From contig NZ_VJWE01000015.1 of the NCBI RefSeq assembly GCF_007993815.1, positions 134,694 to 198,693 on the forward strand: a stretch of DNA of 64,000 bases, written 5' to 3'. This document shows, in pieces, positions 10,017 to 21,113 of the stretch. Source of the DNA: Acidovorax delafieldii. Its GTDB lineage: Bacteria; Pseudomonadota; Gammaproteobacteria; Burkholderiales; Burkholderiaceae_C. The notes under the pieces are model-generated. The model searched no databases. It had not been told where the DNA came from and saw nothing but the letters and a program-made list of their open reading frames with translations. The first letter of the stretch is position 1. Each line of letters opens with the position of its first letter. Made by a program: the position numbers and the translations under genes.

Positions 10017-11396
10017 ATGGCCTCCGCCCTTACCGACAAACTCACGCGCCTCGTCAAGGAGATGCGTGGCCAGGCCCGCATCACCGAGTCCAATGTCACG
10101 GACATGCTGCGCGAAGTGCGCATGGCGCTGCTCGAAGCCGACGTGGCCCTGCCCGTGGTGCGCGACTTCATCGCCCGCGTCAAGGAAAAGGCCCTGGGCC
10201 AGGAGGTGCTGGGATCGCTCAAGCCCGGGCAGACGCTGGTCAGCATCGTCAACCGCGAACTGGCCGCCACCATGGGCGAGGGCGTGGCTGATATCAACCT
10301 GGCCGCCCAGCCGCCCGCCGTGATCCTGATGGCCGGCCTGCAAGGTGCGGGCAAGACCACCACCACGGCCAAGCTGGCCAAGCACCTGATTGAAAAGCGC
10401 AAGAAGAAGGTGCTGACCGTGTCGGGCGACGTGTACCGCCCGGCCGCCATCGAGCAGCTCAAGACAGTGACCAAGCAGGCCGGTGCCGAATGGTTTCCCA
10501 GCACGCCCGACCAGAAGCCGCTTGACATTGCCCACGCCGCACTCGACTACGCCAAGAAGCACTACTTTGACGTGCTGCTGGTCGACACGGCCGGTCGCCT
10601 GGCCATCGACGAAGCCTTGATGAAGGAAATCAAGGACCTGCACGCCGCGCTGAACCCGGTCGAAACCTTGTTCGTGGTCGATGCCATGCAGGGCCAGGAC
10701 GCCATCAACACCGCCAAGGCCTTCAAGGAGGCGCTGCCCCTCACCGGCATCGTGCTCACCAAGCTGGACGGCGACTCGCGCGGCGGTGCCGCGCTGTCCG
10801 TGCGCCAGATCACGGGGGCACCCATCAAGTTTGCCGGTGTCTCGGAGAAGATCGACGGCCTGGAAGTGTTCGATGCAGAGCGCCATGCGGGCCGCATCCT
10901 GGGCATGGGCGACATCGTGGCGCTGGTGGAGCAGGTGACGGCCGGGGTGGACATGGAGGCCGCACAAAAGCTGGCGGCCAAGGTCAAGAGCGGTGACGGA
11001 TTCGACCTGAACGACTTTCTCTCGCAGATCCAGCAGATGAAGCAGATGGGCGGGCTGTCGAGCCTGATGGACAAGCTGCCCTCCCAGCTCACCGCCAAGG
11101 CGGGTTCGCTGGACATGGACAAGGCCGAAAAAGACATCAAGCGCAAGGAAGGCATCATCCAGAGCATGACGCCCCTGGAGCGCCGCAAGCCCGAACTCAT
11201 CAAGGCCACTCGCAAGAAGCGCATCGCCAACGGGGCGGGTGTGCATGTGCAGGAGGTCAACCGCCTGCTCAAGGAGTTTGAGCAGATGCAGGGCATGATG
11301 AAAAAGATGAAGGGCGGCGGCCTGATGAAGATGATGAAGAAGATGGGCGGCATGAAGGGCATGGGCGGCGGAGGCATGCCCAAGATGCCTTTCTGA
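10017..11396 (+). CDS. ffh: Signal recognition particle protein Ffh
   Basis: 459 residues. The SRP54-type GTPase binds 4.5S RNA and signal sequences and delivers ribosomes to FtsY at the inner membrane. It has an N-terminal helical bundle (about 1-90), a G domain with P-loop GLQGAGKT (107-114), DTAGRL and TKLDGDSRGG, and a Met-rich M domain (about 300-459) ending in MKKMGGMKGMGGGGMPKM. The start at 10017 gives the normal N-terminus. The 98-base spacer from the divergent YpjD-like gene must hold both promoters. A bidirectional terminator follows at 11469-11497. Confidence 0.97.
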   Translation: MASALTDKLTRLVKEMRGQARITESNVTDMLREVRMALLEADVALPVVRDFIARVKEKALGQEVLGSLKPGQTLVSIVNRELAATMGEGVADINLAAQPPAVILMAGLQGAGKTTTTAKLAKHLIEKRKKKVLTVSGDVYRPAAIEQLKTVTKQAGAEWFPSTPDQKPLDIAHAALDYAKKHYFDVLLVDTAGRLAIDEALMKEIKDLHAALNPVETLFVVDAMQGQDAINTAKAFKEALPLTGIVLTKLDGDSRGGAALSVRQITGAPIKFAGVSEKIDGLEVFDAERHAGRILGMGDIVALVEQVTAGVDMEAAQKLAAKVKSGDGFDLNDFLSQIQQMKQMGGLSSLMDKLPSQLTAKAGSLDMDKAEKDIKRKEGIIQSMTPLERRKPELIKATRKKRIANGAGVHVQEVNRLLKEFEQMQGMMKKMKGGGLMKMMKKMGGMKGMGGGGMPKMPF

Positions 11397-11421
11397 AGGG
11401 TTTTCAAGCCTTTTTGGCACC

Positions 11422-11460
11422 AGGCGCTACAACCATATGCCTGGAATGCTATGAAAATAT
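11422..11460. repeat. Dispersed intergenic palindromic element, copy 1
   Basis: Read on the minus strand, this segment (AGC-n6-GGCATAT-n3-TGTAGCGCCT) resembles the elements at 42701-42730 and 47251-47280. It lies just after the ffh stop and before its terminator. It is the most diverged of the three copies. Confidence 0.4.
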
Positions 11461-11468
11461 GAGTGAAT

Positions 11469-11497
11469 AAAAAAGCCGACATGCGTCGGCTTTTTTT
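11469..11497. terminator. Bidirectional intrinsic terminator between ffh and opgH
   Basis: A-run, stem aagccgac (11473-11480), loop atgc, complementary gtcggctt (11485-11492), then a T-run. The symmetry of the A and T runs means it can stop ffh transcripts on the plus strand and opgGH transcripts on the minus strand. Confidence 0.9.
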
Positions 11498-11530
11498 GTG
11501 GGTCGGTGGATGGTGGCTCTGCGCGGTGCC

Positions 11531-13618
11531 TCAGGCTGCTTGCAACGCCACGGGCCGTGCCAGCCGGCTGGCGTGCAACCAGGCACGGCGCAGTACTGGA
11601 GGGGACCACGACTCCTCGGGAATCAGCAGCAGTCTCTGTGCACGCAGCGCCCGGCCCAGTGCGATCTGGCTTGTCCACACCGCCAGCGGAATCGCCAGCG
11701 CCAGCGGCAGGCCCACGGGCATCAGCCACAACAGCGCGCTGCTGTCGATCAGCGCCACGCCCGCAGCCAGCAGGGCGATCACCGCGCTCATGGGAGCGAG
11801 CTGGCGCACGGCGTGGCGCCAGGGCACGGCATGGGCTTCGCGCGGGGGCGACTTCCACTCCAGCTTCAGGCCGGTCAACGCGATCAGAACAAACAGCGAA
11901 TGCGCCAGCATGCGCACCGGCGCCTGCAGGATGGCCATCACGCTCTCCAGCACGGCGCTCTTGAGCAGGCTGACAGCGCCGCCGTACTGCTTTTGCTCGC
12001 GGCGCATGAACACTGCGGCCACGCCCAGGATGCGCGGCAAGAACAGCAGGCACAAGGTCCAGACCCACAGGGCGAGCAGCTCGGCGGGCAGGATGTGCCA
12101 GTCCGCTACCAGCTTGGCGCCCGACAGCCACAGCGCCGTACCGAGAGTCATGAAGGCCAGCCACAGCGGCGCCGACAGATAGGCCATGGCACCGGTGACG
12201 AACATGGACCGGTGCACCGCGTGGATGCCGGGCTCGGCCATCAGGCGCGCGTTTTGCAGGTTGCCCTGGCACCAGCGGCGGTCGCGCTGCAGCTCGGCCA
12301 GCAGGTCAGGCGGCTGTTGCTCATAGCTACCGATCAGGTCGCCCACCAGCCACACGTGGTAGCCCGCGCGGCGCATGAGGGCGGCTTCCACAAAGTCGTG
12401 CGACATGATGCCGCCAGCCAGGCCCCCCTTGCCGGGGATGGGCGCTAGCGCGCAGTGCTGCATGAACGGTGCCACGCGGATGATGGCGTTGTGGCCCCAG
12501 TAGTGCGATTCGCCCAGCTGCCAGTACTGCATGCCCAAAGTGAACAGGCGACCCGTGACGCGCGAGGCAAACTGCTGCGCGCGGGCGTGCAGCGTCACAT
12601 GGCCGATGGCCTGCGTAGCGGTCTGGATGATGCCGGCCGTGGGGTTGGCTTCCATCAGCTTGGCCATGGAGACGATGCAGTCGCCGCTCATCACGCTGTC
12701 GGCGTCCAGCACCACCATGTAGCGGTAGTCCTTGCCCCAGCGCCGACAGAAGTCAGCCACGTTGCCCGCCTTGCGGTGGGTGCGGCGCGTGCGCAGGCGG
12801 TAGTACACCTGCACCTGGGGTTGCTGGCTGTGCTGCGCCAGGGCGCTGCGCAGCTCTTCCCAGGCGGCGCGCTCGGCGCGGGCAATGGCGGGGTCGTTGC
12901 TGTCGGAGAGCACAAACACATCGAACGTGGTGCCGTGGCCGGTGGCGGCCACCGACTCGCAGGTGGCGCGCAGCCCGGCAAACACGGTGGCCACGTCTTC
13001 GTTGCAGATCGGCATGATGATGGCAGTTCGGGCGTCGGGAGCCAGCGCTTGCTCTACCACGCTGCGTGCCGATAGCGCATGCCGGTCGCCGCGCAACATC
13101 ACCCAAAAGCCCATGAGCCCGGTCAAAAAGCCGGTCACCACCCAGGCGGACAGCAGCGCAAACAACGCAATCTGGCCGTGGCCCAGCCACGCGTTTTCAT
13201 AGTCGGGCTGCACGCTGGCAAACAGGGTGCTGGCCAGTGCGGTGGCCAGCACGGTGAGCAGCGCAAACGTCCAGCGGCGGCGCTGCGCTGCGCCTTGCCA
13301 AGCGGCGGTGGATTCAGCGGGAGCTTGTGCCACCGTAGTCGATACGGGTTGCGGAGACGTACGGCCCGTCAGGCGCAGCAGCACGGCGGTGCCTACGCTG
13401 TTCCAAAAGCCGCGCCAGGGCAGGGGCACCATGGAGCCGCGGTGCAGAGGCGGTGCCGTCACCGCATTGGGGTGGCGCTCCTCGCGCAGTGTGCTGCGTC
13501 GGCTCGGGGCTTGGCGGGGGTAGGCCACACCACGCCGCGCGACCACGGCAGGGCCCGTGGATGCGTGGGTGCCGTGGGGGTCATGAGGGCTTACTCGGGA
13601 AGACTGATGTGCGTCCAT
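11531..13618 (-). CDS. opgH: Glucans biosynthesis glucosyltransferase OpgH
   Basis: 695 residues. Inner-membrane GT2 glycosyltransferase that polymerises the beta-1,2-glucose backbone of osmoregulated periplasmic glucans from UDP-glucose. Catalytic motifs are visible: PICNEDVATV, VVLDADSVMSG and the QRDRRWCQGN (QxxRW-type) motif. Membrane segments flank the glycosyltransferase domain: two before it (about 115-175) and several after about 470. The N-terminal 110 residues are low in conservation. It overlaps the upstream opgG 3' end by 28 bases, indicating translational coupling in an opgGH operon as in E. coli mdoGH. Confidence 0.95.
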   Translation of the reverse strand: MDAHQSSRVSPHDPHGTHASTGPAVVARRGVAYPRQAPSRRSTLREERHPNAVTAPPLHRGSMVPLPWRGFWNSVGTAVLLRLTGRTSPQPVSTTVAQAPAESTAAWQGAAQRRRWTFALLTVLATALASTLFASVQPDYENAWLGHGQIALFALLSAWVVTGFLTGLMGFWVMLRGDRHALSARSVVEQALAPDARTAIIMPICNEDVATVFAGLRATCESVAATGHGTTFDVFVLSDSNDPAIARAERAAWEELRSALAQHSQQPQVQVYYRLRTRRTHRKAGNVADFCRRWGKDYRYMVVLDADSVMSGDCIVSMAKLMEANPTAGIIQTATQAIGHVTLHARAQQFASRVTGRLFTLGMQYWQLGESHYWGHNAIIRVAPFMQHCALAPIPGKGGLAGGIMSHDFVEAALMRRAGYHVWLVGDLIGSYEQQPPDLLAELQRDRRWCQGNLQNARLMAEPGIHAVHRSMFVTGAMAYLSAPLWLAFMTLGTALWLSGAKLVADWHILPAELLALWVWTLCLLFLPRILGVAAVFMRREQKQYGGAVSLLKSAVLESVMAILQAPVRMLAHSLFVLIALTGLKLEWKSPPREAHAVPWRHAVRQLAPMSAVIALLAAGVALIDSSALLWLMPVGLPLALAIPLAVWTSQIALGRALRAQRLLLIPEESWSPPVLRRAWLHASRLARPVALQAA

Positions 13619-15162
13619 GTTTCACTCACAGCGTGGTTGTCGTGTTGGAGAAAAGCGCGCAGCTCGACCGGCCGGTCGGCCTGCAGGCGCTGGATGCGAA
13701 CGGTCATGCGCCACCCGCCGGTGGCGGGGTTGCGGTAGGCAATGTTTTCCAGCACCTTGCCGTTGGCATCGCTGGTCACTACGGCCTTCACAGTGGCTTC
13801 GGCAGGCAGGGCCTTGAGGGCAGGGCCCTCGAAATCGACCACGTACTGCACCTGCTGGCGCAGTTCCTGGGCCGACAACTTGGTGTAGCCCATGCCGCGG
13901 CGCGACTGGGTGGCCCAGGCGCTGGGTGGGCGCTGCTGCTCATCGCCCTGCCAGCTCAGCTCATAGGCAAATTCCAGCGGCTGGCCGGGAGCTGGCATCT
14001 GGGCGGGCACCCAATACGCCACGACGTTGTCGTGGGTCTCGTCCGGGGTGTTCAGCTGCACCAGCTCCACGCGGCCTGCGCCCCAGTCATGCAGCGGGCG
14101 CACCCAGGCGCTGGGGCGGCGTTCGTAGCGGGCTTCCACATCCTCGTAGCTGCTCCACTGGCGGTCGCGCTGCATCAGGCCAAAGCCCTTGGGGTTCCTG
14201 GTGGCGAACGAGGTGACCAGCGTCTGCCGGGGGTTCTGCAGCGGGCGCCACAGCCATTCGCCCTCGCCCGTGGCGACCATGAGGCCGTCGGAGTCATGCA
14301 CTTCGGGGCGGAAGTCTTCCTTGCGTGGCTGGTTCTCGCCGAAGAAGAACATGCTGGTCAGCGGCGCAACGCCCAGCGTGGCGATGGATGGGTTGCCGGA
14401 GGCGGCACGCACAAAAATGCGGCTGCGCACGGTGGTGGTGGTCTGCGCGCCGGGCTGGATGTCAAAGCGGTAGGCGCCCGTGGCGCGTGGCGAGTCGAGC
14501 AGTGCGTACACCGTGACCTGGGTGGACAGCGGATCGGGCCGCACCAGCCAGAACGCGGTGAAGCGGGGGAACTCCTCGCCCCGGCCGCCCACGGTGTCGA
14601 TGGCCAGCCCGCGCGCCGACAGGCCGTACTGCTGGCCCTTGCCCAGAGCGCGGAAGTAGCTGGCGCCCTGAAAGACCACCAGTTCGTCCTTGTAGGCGCT
14701 GGAGTTCAGGTGGTTGTGCAGCCGAAAGCCTGCAAAGCCCAGGTCGCCCCAGGCCTCGGGCCGCAGCTGGTTCTTGCCGTAGTCAAAGTCCGCGCGGCTG
14801 TAGGGGATGTGGCGCACGCCCTGCGGCGTCACCTCGTTGATCAGCACCGGCTCTTTCTGGTACAGCCCCAGATGGAAGAACATGGCCTCAAAGGGCAGCT
14901 TGTCGGCCCGCCACAGGGCGCGATCGGGGCGCCAGCGGATGTCGCGCACCTGGTCGTAATTGAGCTGTGCGAGGTCGGCCGGGAGCTTGTCGCTCACCGG
15001 CCGGTAGGGTTGGCTGGCGCGGTCGCGTGCGAGGCGGGTCACGCTCTCGAAGTCAAAGCCCTGTGCGTGCGCGCCGCTGGCCAGCAGGGCGGTGGCCAGG
15101 GCCATTGCGGGCCCTGCGCGCCTGCCGATCTGGCGAAAAAAGGAGGGAAAAACTGCGTGCAT
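13591..15162 (-). CDS. opgG: Glucans biosynthesis protein G (periplasmic)
   Basis: 523 residues. Periplasmic protein required, with OpgH, to make branched osmoregulated periplasmic glucans. The first ~33 residues form a Sec signal peptide (basic FRQIGRRAG, hydrophobic MALATALLASG, cleavage near AHA-QGF). The mature start GFDFESVTRLARDRA and the segments FFHLGLYQKEPVLINEV and FRLHNHLN are typical of OpgG/OpgD. It is first in the operon with opgH. OpgD is the alternative paralogue, but the pairing with opgH favours OpgG. Confidence 0.93.
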   Translation of the reverse strand: MHAVFPSFFRQIGRRAGPAMALATALLASGAHAQGFDFESVTRLARDRASQPYRPVSDKLPADLAQLNYDQVRDIRWRPDRALWRADKLPFEAMFFHLGLYQKEPVLINEVTPQGVRHIPYSRADFDYGKNQLRPEAWGDLGFAGFRLHNHLNSSAYKDELVVFQGASYFRALGKGQQYGLSARGLAIDTVGGRGEEFPRFTAFWLVRPDPLSTQVTVYALLDSPRATGAYRFDIQPGAQTTTTVRSRIFVRAASGNPSIATLGVAPLTSMFFFGENQPRKEDFRPEVHDSDGLMVATGEGEWLWRPLQNPRQTLVTSFATRNPKGFGLMQRDRQWSSYEDVEARYERRPSAWVRPLHDWGAGRVELVQLNTPDETHDNVVAYWVPAQMPAPGQPLEFAYELSWQGDEQQRPPSAWATQSRRGMGYTKLSAQELRQQVQYVVDFEGPALKALPAEATVKAVVTSDANGKVLENIAYRNPATGGWRMTVRIQRLQADRPVELRAFLQHDNHAVSETWTHISLPE

Positions 15163-15344
15163 GCCAAGCGTAGGGCAAACCCTGTGCCAGCTGCAAAAAA
15201 CGCTTTGAAATCAACGGGTTGGAGTGGTCTCTGCGTGTAAGCAGTTGTGCAATGGCCTGTGGGCGCCTATCAGCCCCCGCTTTTTGTCGCCGGATGGCGA
15301 CAAGGGGTGGGTGCTTTGATCAAAACACCCTGTAAATCAATGAC

Positions 15345-16757
<1,413 letters not shown>

Positions 16758-16771
16758 GGCGGATAGGTCGG

Positions 16772-17443
16772 TCAGGGGGCGGGCCGTGGCGCCGCGCCAT
16801 TGCTCGCTGCTGGCGCGGCGGGGGCTGAGGGTGGCGGTGCTGGGCGCGTGCTCAGGCTGCGCTCGATGGCGCGCACGGCCTCCAGGCGTTCGCTGAGCTG
16901 GTCATTGCGGCGTTGGCTGTCGCGCAACTGCTGGGCCTGGCGGTCGAGCTGATCCTCCAGCCGGCGTTGTTGCAGCAGCCGAGCCTCCAGCAGCCGGGCC
17001 AGCGGGTGCAAGGGTTGCGCTGCAGCGCCGGTGTTGCCCAGTACGCGCTGCACCAGGCCCAGCGCACGGGCGGTGTCCACGGCCTGGCGCGTTTGTGCGA
17101 GGGCCGTGGCCAATAGCAACGGCGTGTCGGCCGTGGCGTCCTCCGCTTCGCTCAGACGGGCAATTTCCCTGGCGAGTTCGGCCGGGGGCAGCTTGAGCAC
17201 ACGGTCTGTCTGGGCCAGTAGCAGGGCAGTGGGGGCGTTGTTATCGGTCTCCGTACCGCGTGCTTCGGTGGCGCCGACTTCGATCGCCGGGGCTACAGGC
17301 ACGGCAATGATCATGGCCACCGGGGGCGGCTTGGAGGGGGCAAGTGGGGGCGCGGTGGTGGCGCAGCCTGCCAGCATGGTGCCCAGGGCAAGCAGCGGCC
17401 ATCGCAGCGCGTGGGAGGACAGAGGGGGAGTGCTAGGCGGCAT
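16772..17443 (-). CDS. QseG-position lipoprotein
   Basis: 223 residues from ATG 17443, which overlaps the stop of the upstream kinase gene by 11 bases. The N-terminus is a lipoprotein signal with lipobox LAGC (cleavage before CATTAPP). A Pro/Ala-rich stretch is followed by helices (about 75-140) and a Gln/Arg-rich coiled coil (RRLEDQLDRQAQQLRDSQRR) before a Pro/Ala-rich tail. It occupies the position of QseG, the outer-membrane lipoprotein between glrK and glrR in enterics, where it contacts the kinase. Sequence similarity is limited, so the QseG-like role is inferred from gene order and lipoprotein nature. Confidence 0.7.
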   Translation of the reverse strand: MPPSTPPLSSHALRWPLLALGTMLAGCATTAPPLAPSKPPPVAMIIAVPVAPAIEVGATEARGTETDNNAPTALLLAQTDRVLKLPPAELAREIARLSEAEDATADTPLLLATALAQTRQAVDTARALGLVQRVLGNTGAAAQPLHPLARLLEARLLQQRRLEDQLDRQAQQLRDSQRRNDQLSERLEAVRAIERSLSTRPAPPPSAPAAPAASNGAAPRPAP

Positions 17444-18896
17444 GGGGAAGTTCGATGCGAAAGAAGGAGTGTGCGCCTTCGTCCACCAGGCGCACGCTGC
17501 CGCCATGGGCCTGCACATATTCCTGCACGATGGACAACCCGATGCCGGTGCCGCGCACGGCATCGTCCGGTTGGTGAACACCCCGGTAAAAGGGTTCAAA
17601 CACGCGGTCGCGGTCCACCCGGTCCACGCCGGGCCCCTGGTCAAAGACATCCAGGCGCACCTGGCCGGGAGGTTGCGAGAGCACCAGCCGGACCGTGCCC
17701 TGGGGAGGTGAAAAGCGGATGGCGTTGGACAGCAGATTACTGACGGCGGAGGTGATCTTGTCGGCATCGACCAGCATGCGCAAGGGCTGCCCCTCTACCC
17801 GCACGGTCAGGCCCTTGGCCTGCCACTGCAGCCGCTGTGTCTCGACCTGGGCCTCCAGCAGGGCCAGCAGATCGGTGTCGCGCCGCTGCAGTTGCCGTGC
17901 CTCGAAGGCGGCGGCGTTGAAGCGCAGCAGGGCCTCGATCTCGCCCTGCAGCTGCAGCGTGTTGTGGTGCAGGATCTGAGCGACCTCGCGCTGGCCGGCG
18001 GTGAGTTCGCCCGTCACGCCGTCCTGCAGCAGCGCCACGCCCTCGCGCAGCGCGGCCAGAGGGGTCTTGAGTTCGTGGGAGACATGGCGCAGGAACCGCG
18101 CCTTGTCGGCATCCAGCTCCAGAAGTCGCAGCCGCAGCCATTCCAGCCGCTGGCCCAGCCGGCGCACGTCGTCCGGGCCGGAGATCAGCACCGGCTCGTC
18201 CAGCTGGTTTTCACCCAGCTGCCGGATGGCGCCTTCAAGCCGCTTGAACGGTCGCGCCAGCCAGATGCCCAGAGACAGTGCCAGCACCAACGCCAGCACA
18301 ATGGCGCCCACTACCTGGTGCGTCACGTTGCGGCGGCTGTTCTCCACCTGGTCCTGCAGCGCCTGGTTGCGTTGGGTGTTGATGTCCTGCACCGACTGCA
18401 CCATGGTGCCGTGCAGGGTTTCCAGGGCCATGAATTCCTCGGCGACCAGGCGTTCGTTGTCGAGCGCACGGTCTGGCGGTGCGTCCAGCAAGGTTTTGAC
18501 GGCCTCCAGGTGGGTGCGCCACGCTTGCGTCTGCGCGGACGGCAACCCTGCGGCCTGCAGGTGGTCCACTACGGTGAGCGCATCGACCGCCATGTCGTCG
18601 AAGCTGCGGCGCAGCGGCGCATCACGCAGCACCAGGGACTGCCGCGCCGCACGTTCCAGGGCTTGCCCGCGCTGGTTCAGGCCTTGTGCGGCCGTGGCCA
18701 GTGCAGTGGCCTCGGCCGTGCCATGGCGGCTGAGCACCATGAGCTGCTCCAACGTGTGCAAGGCCCTCAGTGAGCTGACCCCCAGCAAGCCTGCAATCAG
18801 CACGAATGCCAGCAGCAACAGTTGTTGGAAGGAGAGGCCATGCAGCAGGCCTTCGGCGGGTGGCGGTGCCGTGGGTGGGGGGCTCTGGGTGGGCAT
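17433..18896 (-). CDS. glrK: Membrane sensor histidine kinase, GlrK/QseE family
   Basis: 487 residues. Membrane helix at about 21-42, periplasmic helical sensor region (about 45-190), second helix near 192-213 (VVGAIVLALVLALSLGIWLA), HAMP, then H-box FLRHVSHELKTPLAALREG and an ATPase domain with NLLSNAIRFS and GTGIGLSIVQEYV. It is the first gene of the operon that continues with the lipoprotein (11-base overlap) and the sigma-54 regulator. The domain layout and gene order match GlrK/QseE, which senses envelope signals. The ligand here is unknown. Confidence 0.87.
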   Translation of the reverse strand: MPTQSPPPTAPPPAEGLLHGLSFQQLLLLAFVLIAGLLGVSSLRALHTLEQLMVLSRHGTAEATALATAAQGLNQRGQALERAARQSLVLRDAPLRRSFDDMAVDALTVVDHLQAAGLPSAQTQAWRTHLEAVKTLLDAPPDRALDNERLVAEEFMALETLHGTMVQSVQDINTQRNQALQDQVENSRRNVTHQVVGAIVLALVLALSLGIWLARPFKRLEGAIRQLGENQLDEPVLISGPDDVRRLGQRLEWLRLRLLELDADKARFLRHVSHELKTPLAALREGVALLQDGVTGELTAGQREVAQILHHNTLQLQGEIEALLRFNAAAFEARQLQRRDTDLLALLEAQVETQRLQWQAKGLTVRVEGQPLRMLVDADKITSAVSNLLSNAIRFSPPQGTVRLVLSQPPGQVRLDVFDQGPGVDRVDRDRVFEPFYRGVHQPDDAVRGTGIGLSIVQEYVQAHGGSVRLVDEGAHSFFRIELPHAA

Positions 18897-18939
18897 TGCA
18901 GCCAGGTGGGTCGGCGTGCGCGGCGTCTGTGCCTGCGCG

Positions 18940-20286
18940 TCAGCCGGCCAGTGCGGCGGTTTCGTGCGTCAGCACCTCGCCGCGCAAGGTATAGGCCTTG
19001 GCCTCGGTGACGGTCACATCCACCATCTGACCCACCAGGCGGGGCTGGCCTACAAAGTTGACCACGCGGTTGCACTCGGTGCGGCCCATCAGCTCGGTGG
19101 CGTCGCGCTTGGAGGCACCTTCCACCAGTATGCGTTGTACCGTGCCCACGCGGCTTTCGCTGATGGACTTGATGTTGGCGTTGATGACGCCCTGCAGGTG
19201 CTGCAGGCGGCGCAGCTTCACGTCGTGCGGCGTGTCGTCGTGCAGGCCTGCTGCGGGCGTGCCGGGGCGGGGGCTGAAGATGAAGCTGAAGCTGTTGTCA
19301 AAGTGGATATCGTCGATGAGCTTCATCATCTTGTTGAAGTCGTCTTCCGTCTCGCCGGGGAAGCCTACGATGAAGTCGCTGCTCATGGCCAGGTCGGGGC
19401 GGATGGCGCGCAGCTTGCGCACCGTGCTCTTGTATTCCATGGCGGTGTAGCCGCGCTTCATGGCCATCAGGATGCGGTCGCTGCCGTGCTGCACGGGCAG
19501 GTGCAGGTGGCTGGCCAGCTTAGGCAGCTTGGCATAGGCCTCGATCAGCCGGGGCGTGAATTCGTTGGGGTGGCTGGTGGTGTAGCGGATGCGCTCAATG
19601 CCAGGGATGTCCGACACGTATTCGAGCAGCAGCGCAAAGTCGGCAATCTCTGCCGTGCCACCCATCTTGCCCAGGTAGGCATTCACGTTCTGGCCCAGCA
19701 GGGTGATTTCCTTCACGCCCTGGTCGGCCAGGCCCGCCACTTCGACCAGCACGTCGTCGAATGGGCGGCTCACCTCTTCGCCACGGGTGTAGGGCACCAC
19801 GCAGTAGCTGCAATATTTGCTGCAGCCTTCCATGATCGACACAAAGGCCGACGCGCCTTCCACCCGCGCGGGCGGCAGGTGGTCGAACTTCTCGATTTCG
19901 GGAAAGCTGATGTCCACCTGGGGCTTGTCCAGCCGTTCACGCTGGTTGAGCATCTCGGGCAGGCGGTGCAGGGTCTGGGGGCCGAACACCACGTCCACGT
20001 AGGGCGCGCGCTTGATGATCTCGGCGCCCTCCTGGCTGGCCACGCACCCGCCCACGCCGATCTTCACGCCGCGCGCCTTCAGGTGCTTGATGCGGCCCAG
20101 GTCGCTGAAAACCTTTTCTTGCGCCTTCTCACGCACCGAGCAGGTGTTGAAGAGGATGAGGTCGGCTTCGTCCACGTTCTGCGTGGGCTCGTAGCCTTGG
20201 GCGGCGTTCAGCACGTCGGCCATCTTGTCCGAGTCGTACTCGTTCATCTGGCAGCCGAAGGTTTTGATAAAGACTTTTTTGGCCAT
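18940..20286 (-). CDS. miaB: tRNA-2-methylthio-N6-dimethylallyladenosine synthase MiaB
   Basis: 448 residues. Radical-SAM methylthiotransferase that adds the 2-methylthio group to i6A37 of tRNAs. It has an N-terminal UPF0004 domain whose three Cys ([23 protein letters not shown]) hold the auxiliary cluster, the radical-SAM CxxxCxxC motif ([13 protein letters not shown]), and a C-terminal TRAM domain from about 375. The start [10 protein letters not shown] at 20286 is the conserved one; a TTG seven codons upstream is in frame. It lies 43 bases upstream of glrK. Confidence 0.96.
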   Translation of the reverse strand: MAKKVFIKTFGCQMNEYDSDKMADVLNAAQGYEPTQNVDEADLILFNTCSVREKAQEKVFSDLGRIKHLKARGVKIGVGGCVASQEGAEIIKRAPYVDVVFGPQTLHRLPEMLNQRERLDKPQVDISFPEIEKFDHLPPARVEGASAFVSIMEGCSKYCSYCVVPYTRGEEVSRPFDDVLVEVAGLADQGVKEITLLGQNVNAYLGKMGGTAEIADFALLLEYVSDIPGIERIRYTTSHPNEFTPRLIEAYAKLPKLASHLHLPVQHGSDRILMAMKRGYTAMEYKSTVRKLRAIRPDLAMSSDFIVGFPGETEDDFNKMMKLIDDIHFDNSFSFIFSPRPGTPAAGLHDDTPHDVKLRRLQHLQGVINANIKSISESRVGTVQRILVEGASKRDATELMGRTECNRVVNFVGQPRLVGQMVDVTVTEAKAYTLRGEVLTHETAALAG

Positions 20287-20387
20287 GGCAATTTCGCAAA
20301 AGAGCAAGCAAACACCGCGCCCGGCATGGTGCGGAAACTGTGAATGTCACAACGGCGCGGTGGCTGTGCAGCCGCACCGGACAGGAG

Positions 20388-20843
20388 TTACTTCAGAGCG
20401 GCGCCCGAGCCGGTCGTGATGTTGGTGACGATGGCGTCGCTGCCCTTGCGGGGCTGTGCGGCCTCGCTTTCGGTCAGGATCCATGCGGAATGCAGCATGC
20501 CGGTGCTGTTCTCCAGCACGTAGTTGACCTTGAAGGTCTGGCCCAGCACCGTGTGTGCCATGACCAAGGTGTTCTGGGGGCTGAACAGCCGCATGCCGGG
20601 GGCCATGCGGATGGTCTTGCCGTTGAGTGTGGCTTCGGATGCGGTGTTGATGCTCAGCGTGCCCCGCAGTGCGGCTTCGGGGAAGGGGCGTGAAAGGCCC
20701 AGGCCTGGCTGGACTTGAGCCGAGGCCGGTGCCACGGCGCAGAGGGCCGCACAGGTCACCACGGCCATCCATGCGGCATGGAAAAAGCGGGGCACCCGCT
20801 GGGCGGGGTAGCGGCTGGAAGAGGGTGTGGTGCAGCGGTTCAT
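20388..20843 (-). CDS. Exported protein of unknown function
   Basis: 151 residues. The N-terminus has basic residues, a hydrophobic stretch (MAVVTCAALCAVA) and a likely signal-peptidase site at ASA-QV near residue 43. The mature part is about 108 residues with alternating hydrophobic, beta-type segments (TIRMAPGMRLF, TFKVNYVLENSTG). No catalytic motif and no Cys remain after the signal, so it is probably a small periplasmic beta-sandwich protein. I do not recognise a characterised family. It lies upstream of miaB on the same strand, about 100 bases away. A start at residue 26 is possible but would give a less typical signal. Confidence 0.65.
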   Translation of the reverse strand: MNRCTTPSSSRYPAQRVPRFFHAAWMAVVTCAALCAVAPASAQVQPGLGLSRPFPEAALRGTLSINTASEATLNGKTIRMAPGMRLFSPQNTLVMAHTVLGQTFKVNYVLENSTGMLHSAWILTESEAAQPRKGSDAIVTNITTGSGAALK

Positions 20844-20970
20844 GGTTTACATCCAGGGGCTGAAGGCACAATTTTAGAAGGGGTTGCCAGCGTGGCATAT
20901 CCCTCTGACAAGTCAAGCGGCTCTGTGCTTCGATGGGCACAGGAACAGGTTCTGAGGCTCGCCTGAAAGA

Positions 20971-21006
20971 AAAAACCCACAGTGGGTTGCCGCACTGTGG
21001 GTTTTT
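20971..21006 (-). terminator. Intrinsic terminator downstream of tRNA-Met
   Basis: A 14-base stem, aaaaacccacagtg (20971-20984) with cactgtgggttttt (20993-21006), with an 8-base loop. On the minus strand it ends in a T-run just after the tRNA gene. It could also work on the plus strand. Confidence 0.85.
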
Positions 21007-21011
21007 GTATT

Positions 21012-21088
21012 TGGTGGTCGTAGGTGGACTTGAACCACCGACATCAGCATTATGAATGCTGCGCTCTAACCAACTGAGCTATACGACC
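21012..21088 (-). tRNA. tRNA-Met (anticodon CAT)
   Basis: A full cloverleaf is visible on the minus strand: acceptor GGTCGTA/TACGACC, D-loop AGCTCAGTTGGTTAGAGC, anticodon stem CAGCA/TGCTG with loop TTCATAA, and T-loop GGTTCAAGTCC. The 3' ACCA is encoded (complement of 21012-21015). The D-arm and the normal first acceptor pair fit an elongator tRNA-Met. A lysidine-type tRNA-Ile2 also has a CAT anticodon, but the sequence looks like elongator Met. Confidence 0.93.
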
Positions 21089-21113
21089 GGAAACCAGAAT
21101 TATAGAACAAAAA

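Noticed and set aside
15284..15303. Hairpin ttgtcgcc/ggcgacaa in the opgG-glrR spacer as a terminator
   Set aside because: The T-run is on the wrong side of the stem for glrR transcripts; the stem is only 8 bp. No support for termination.
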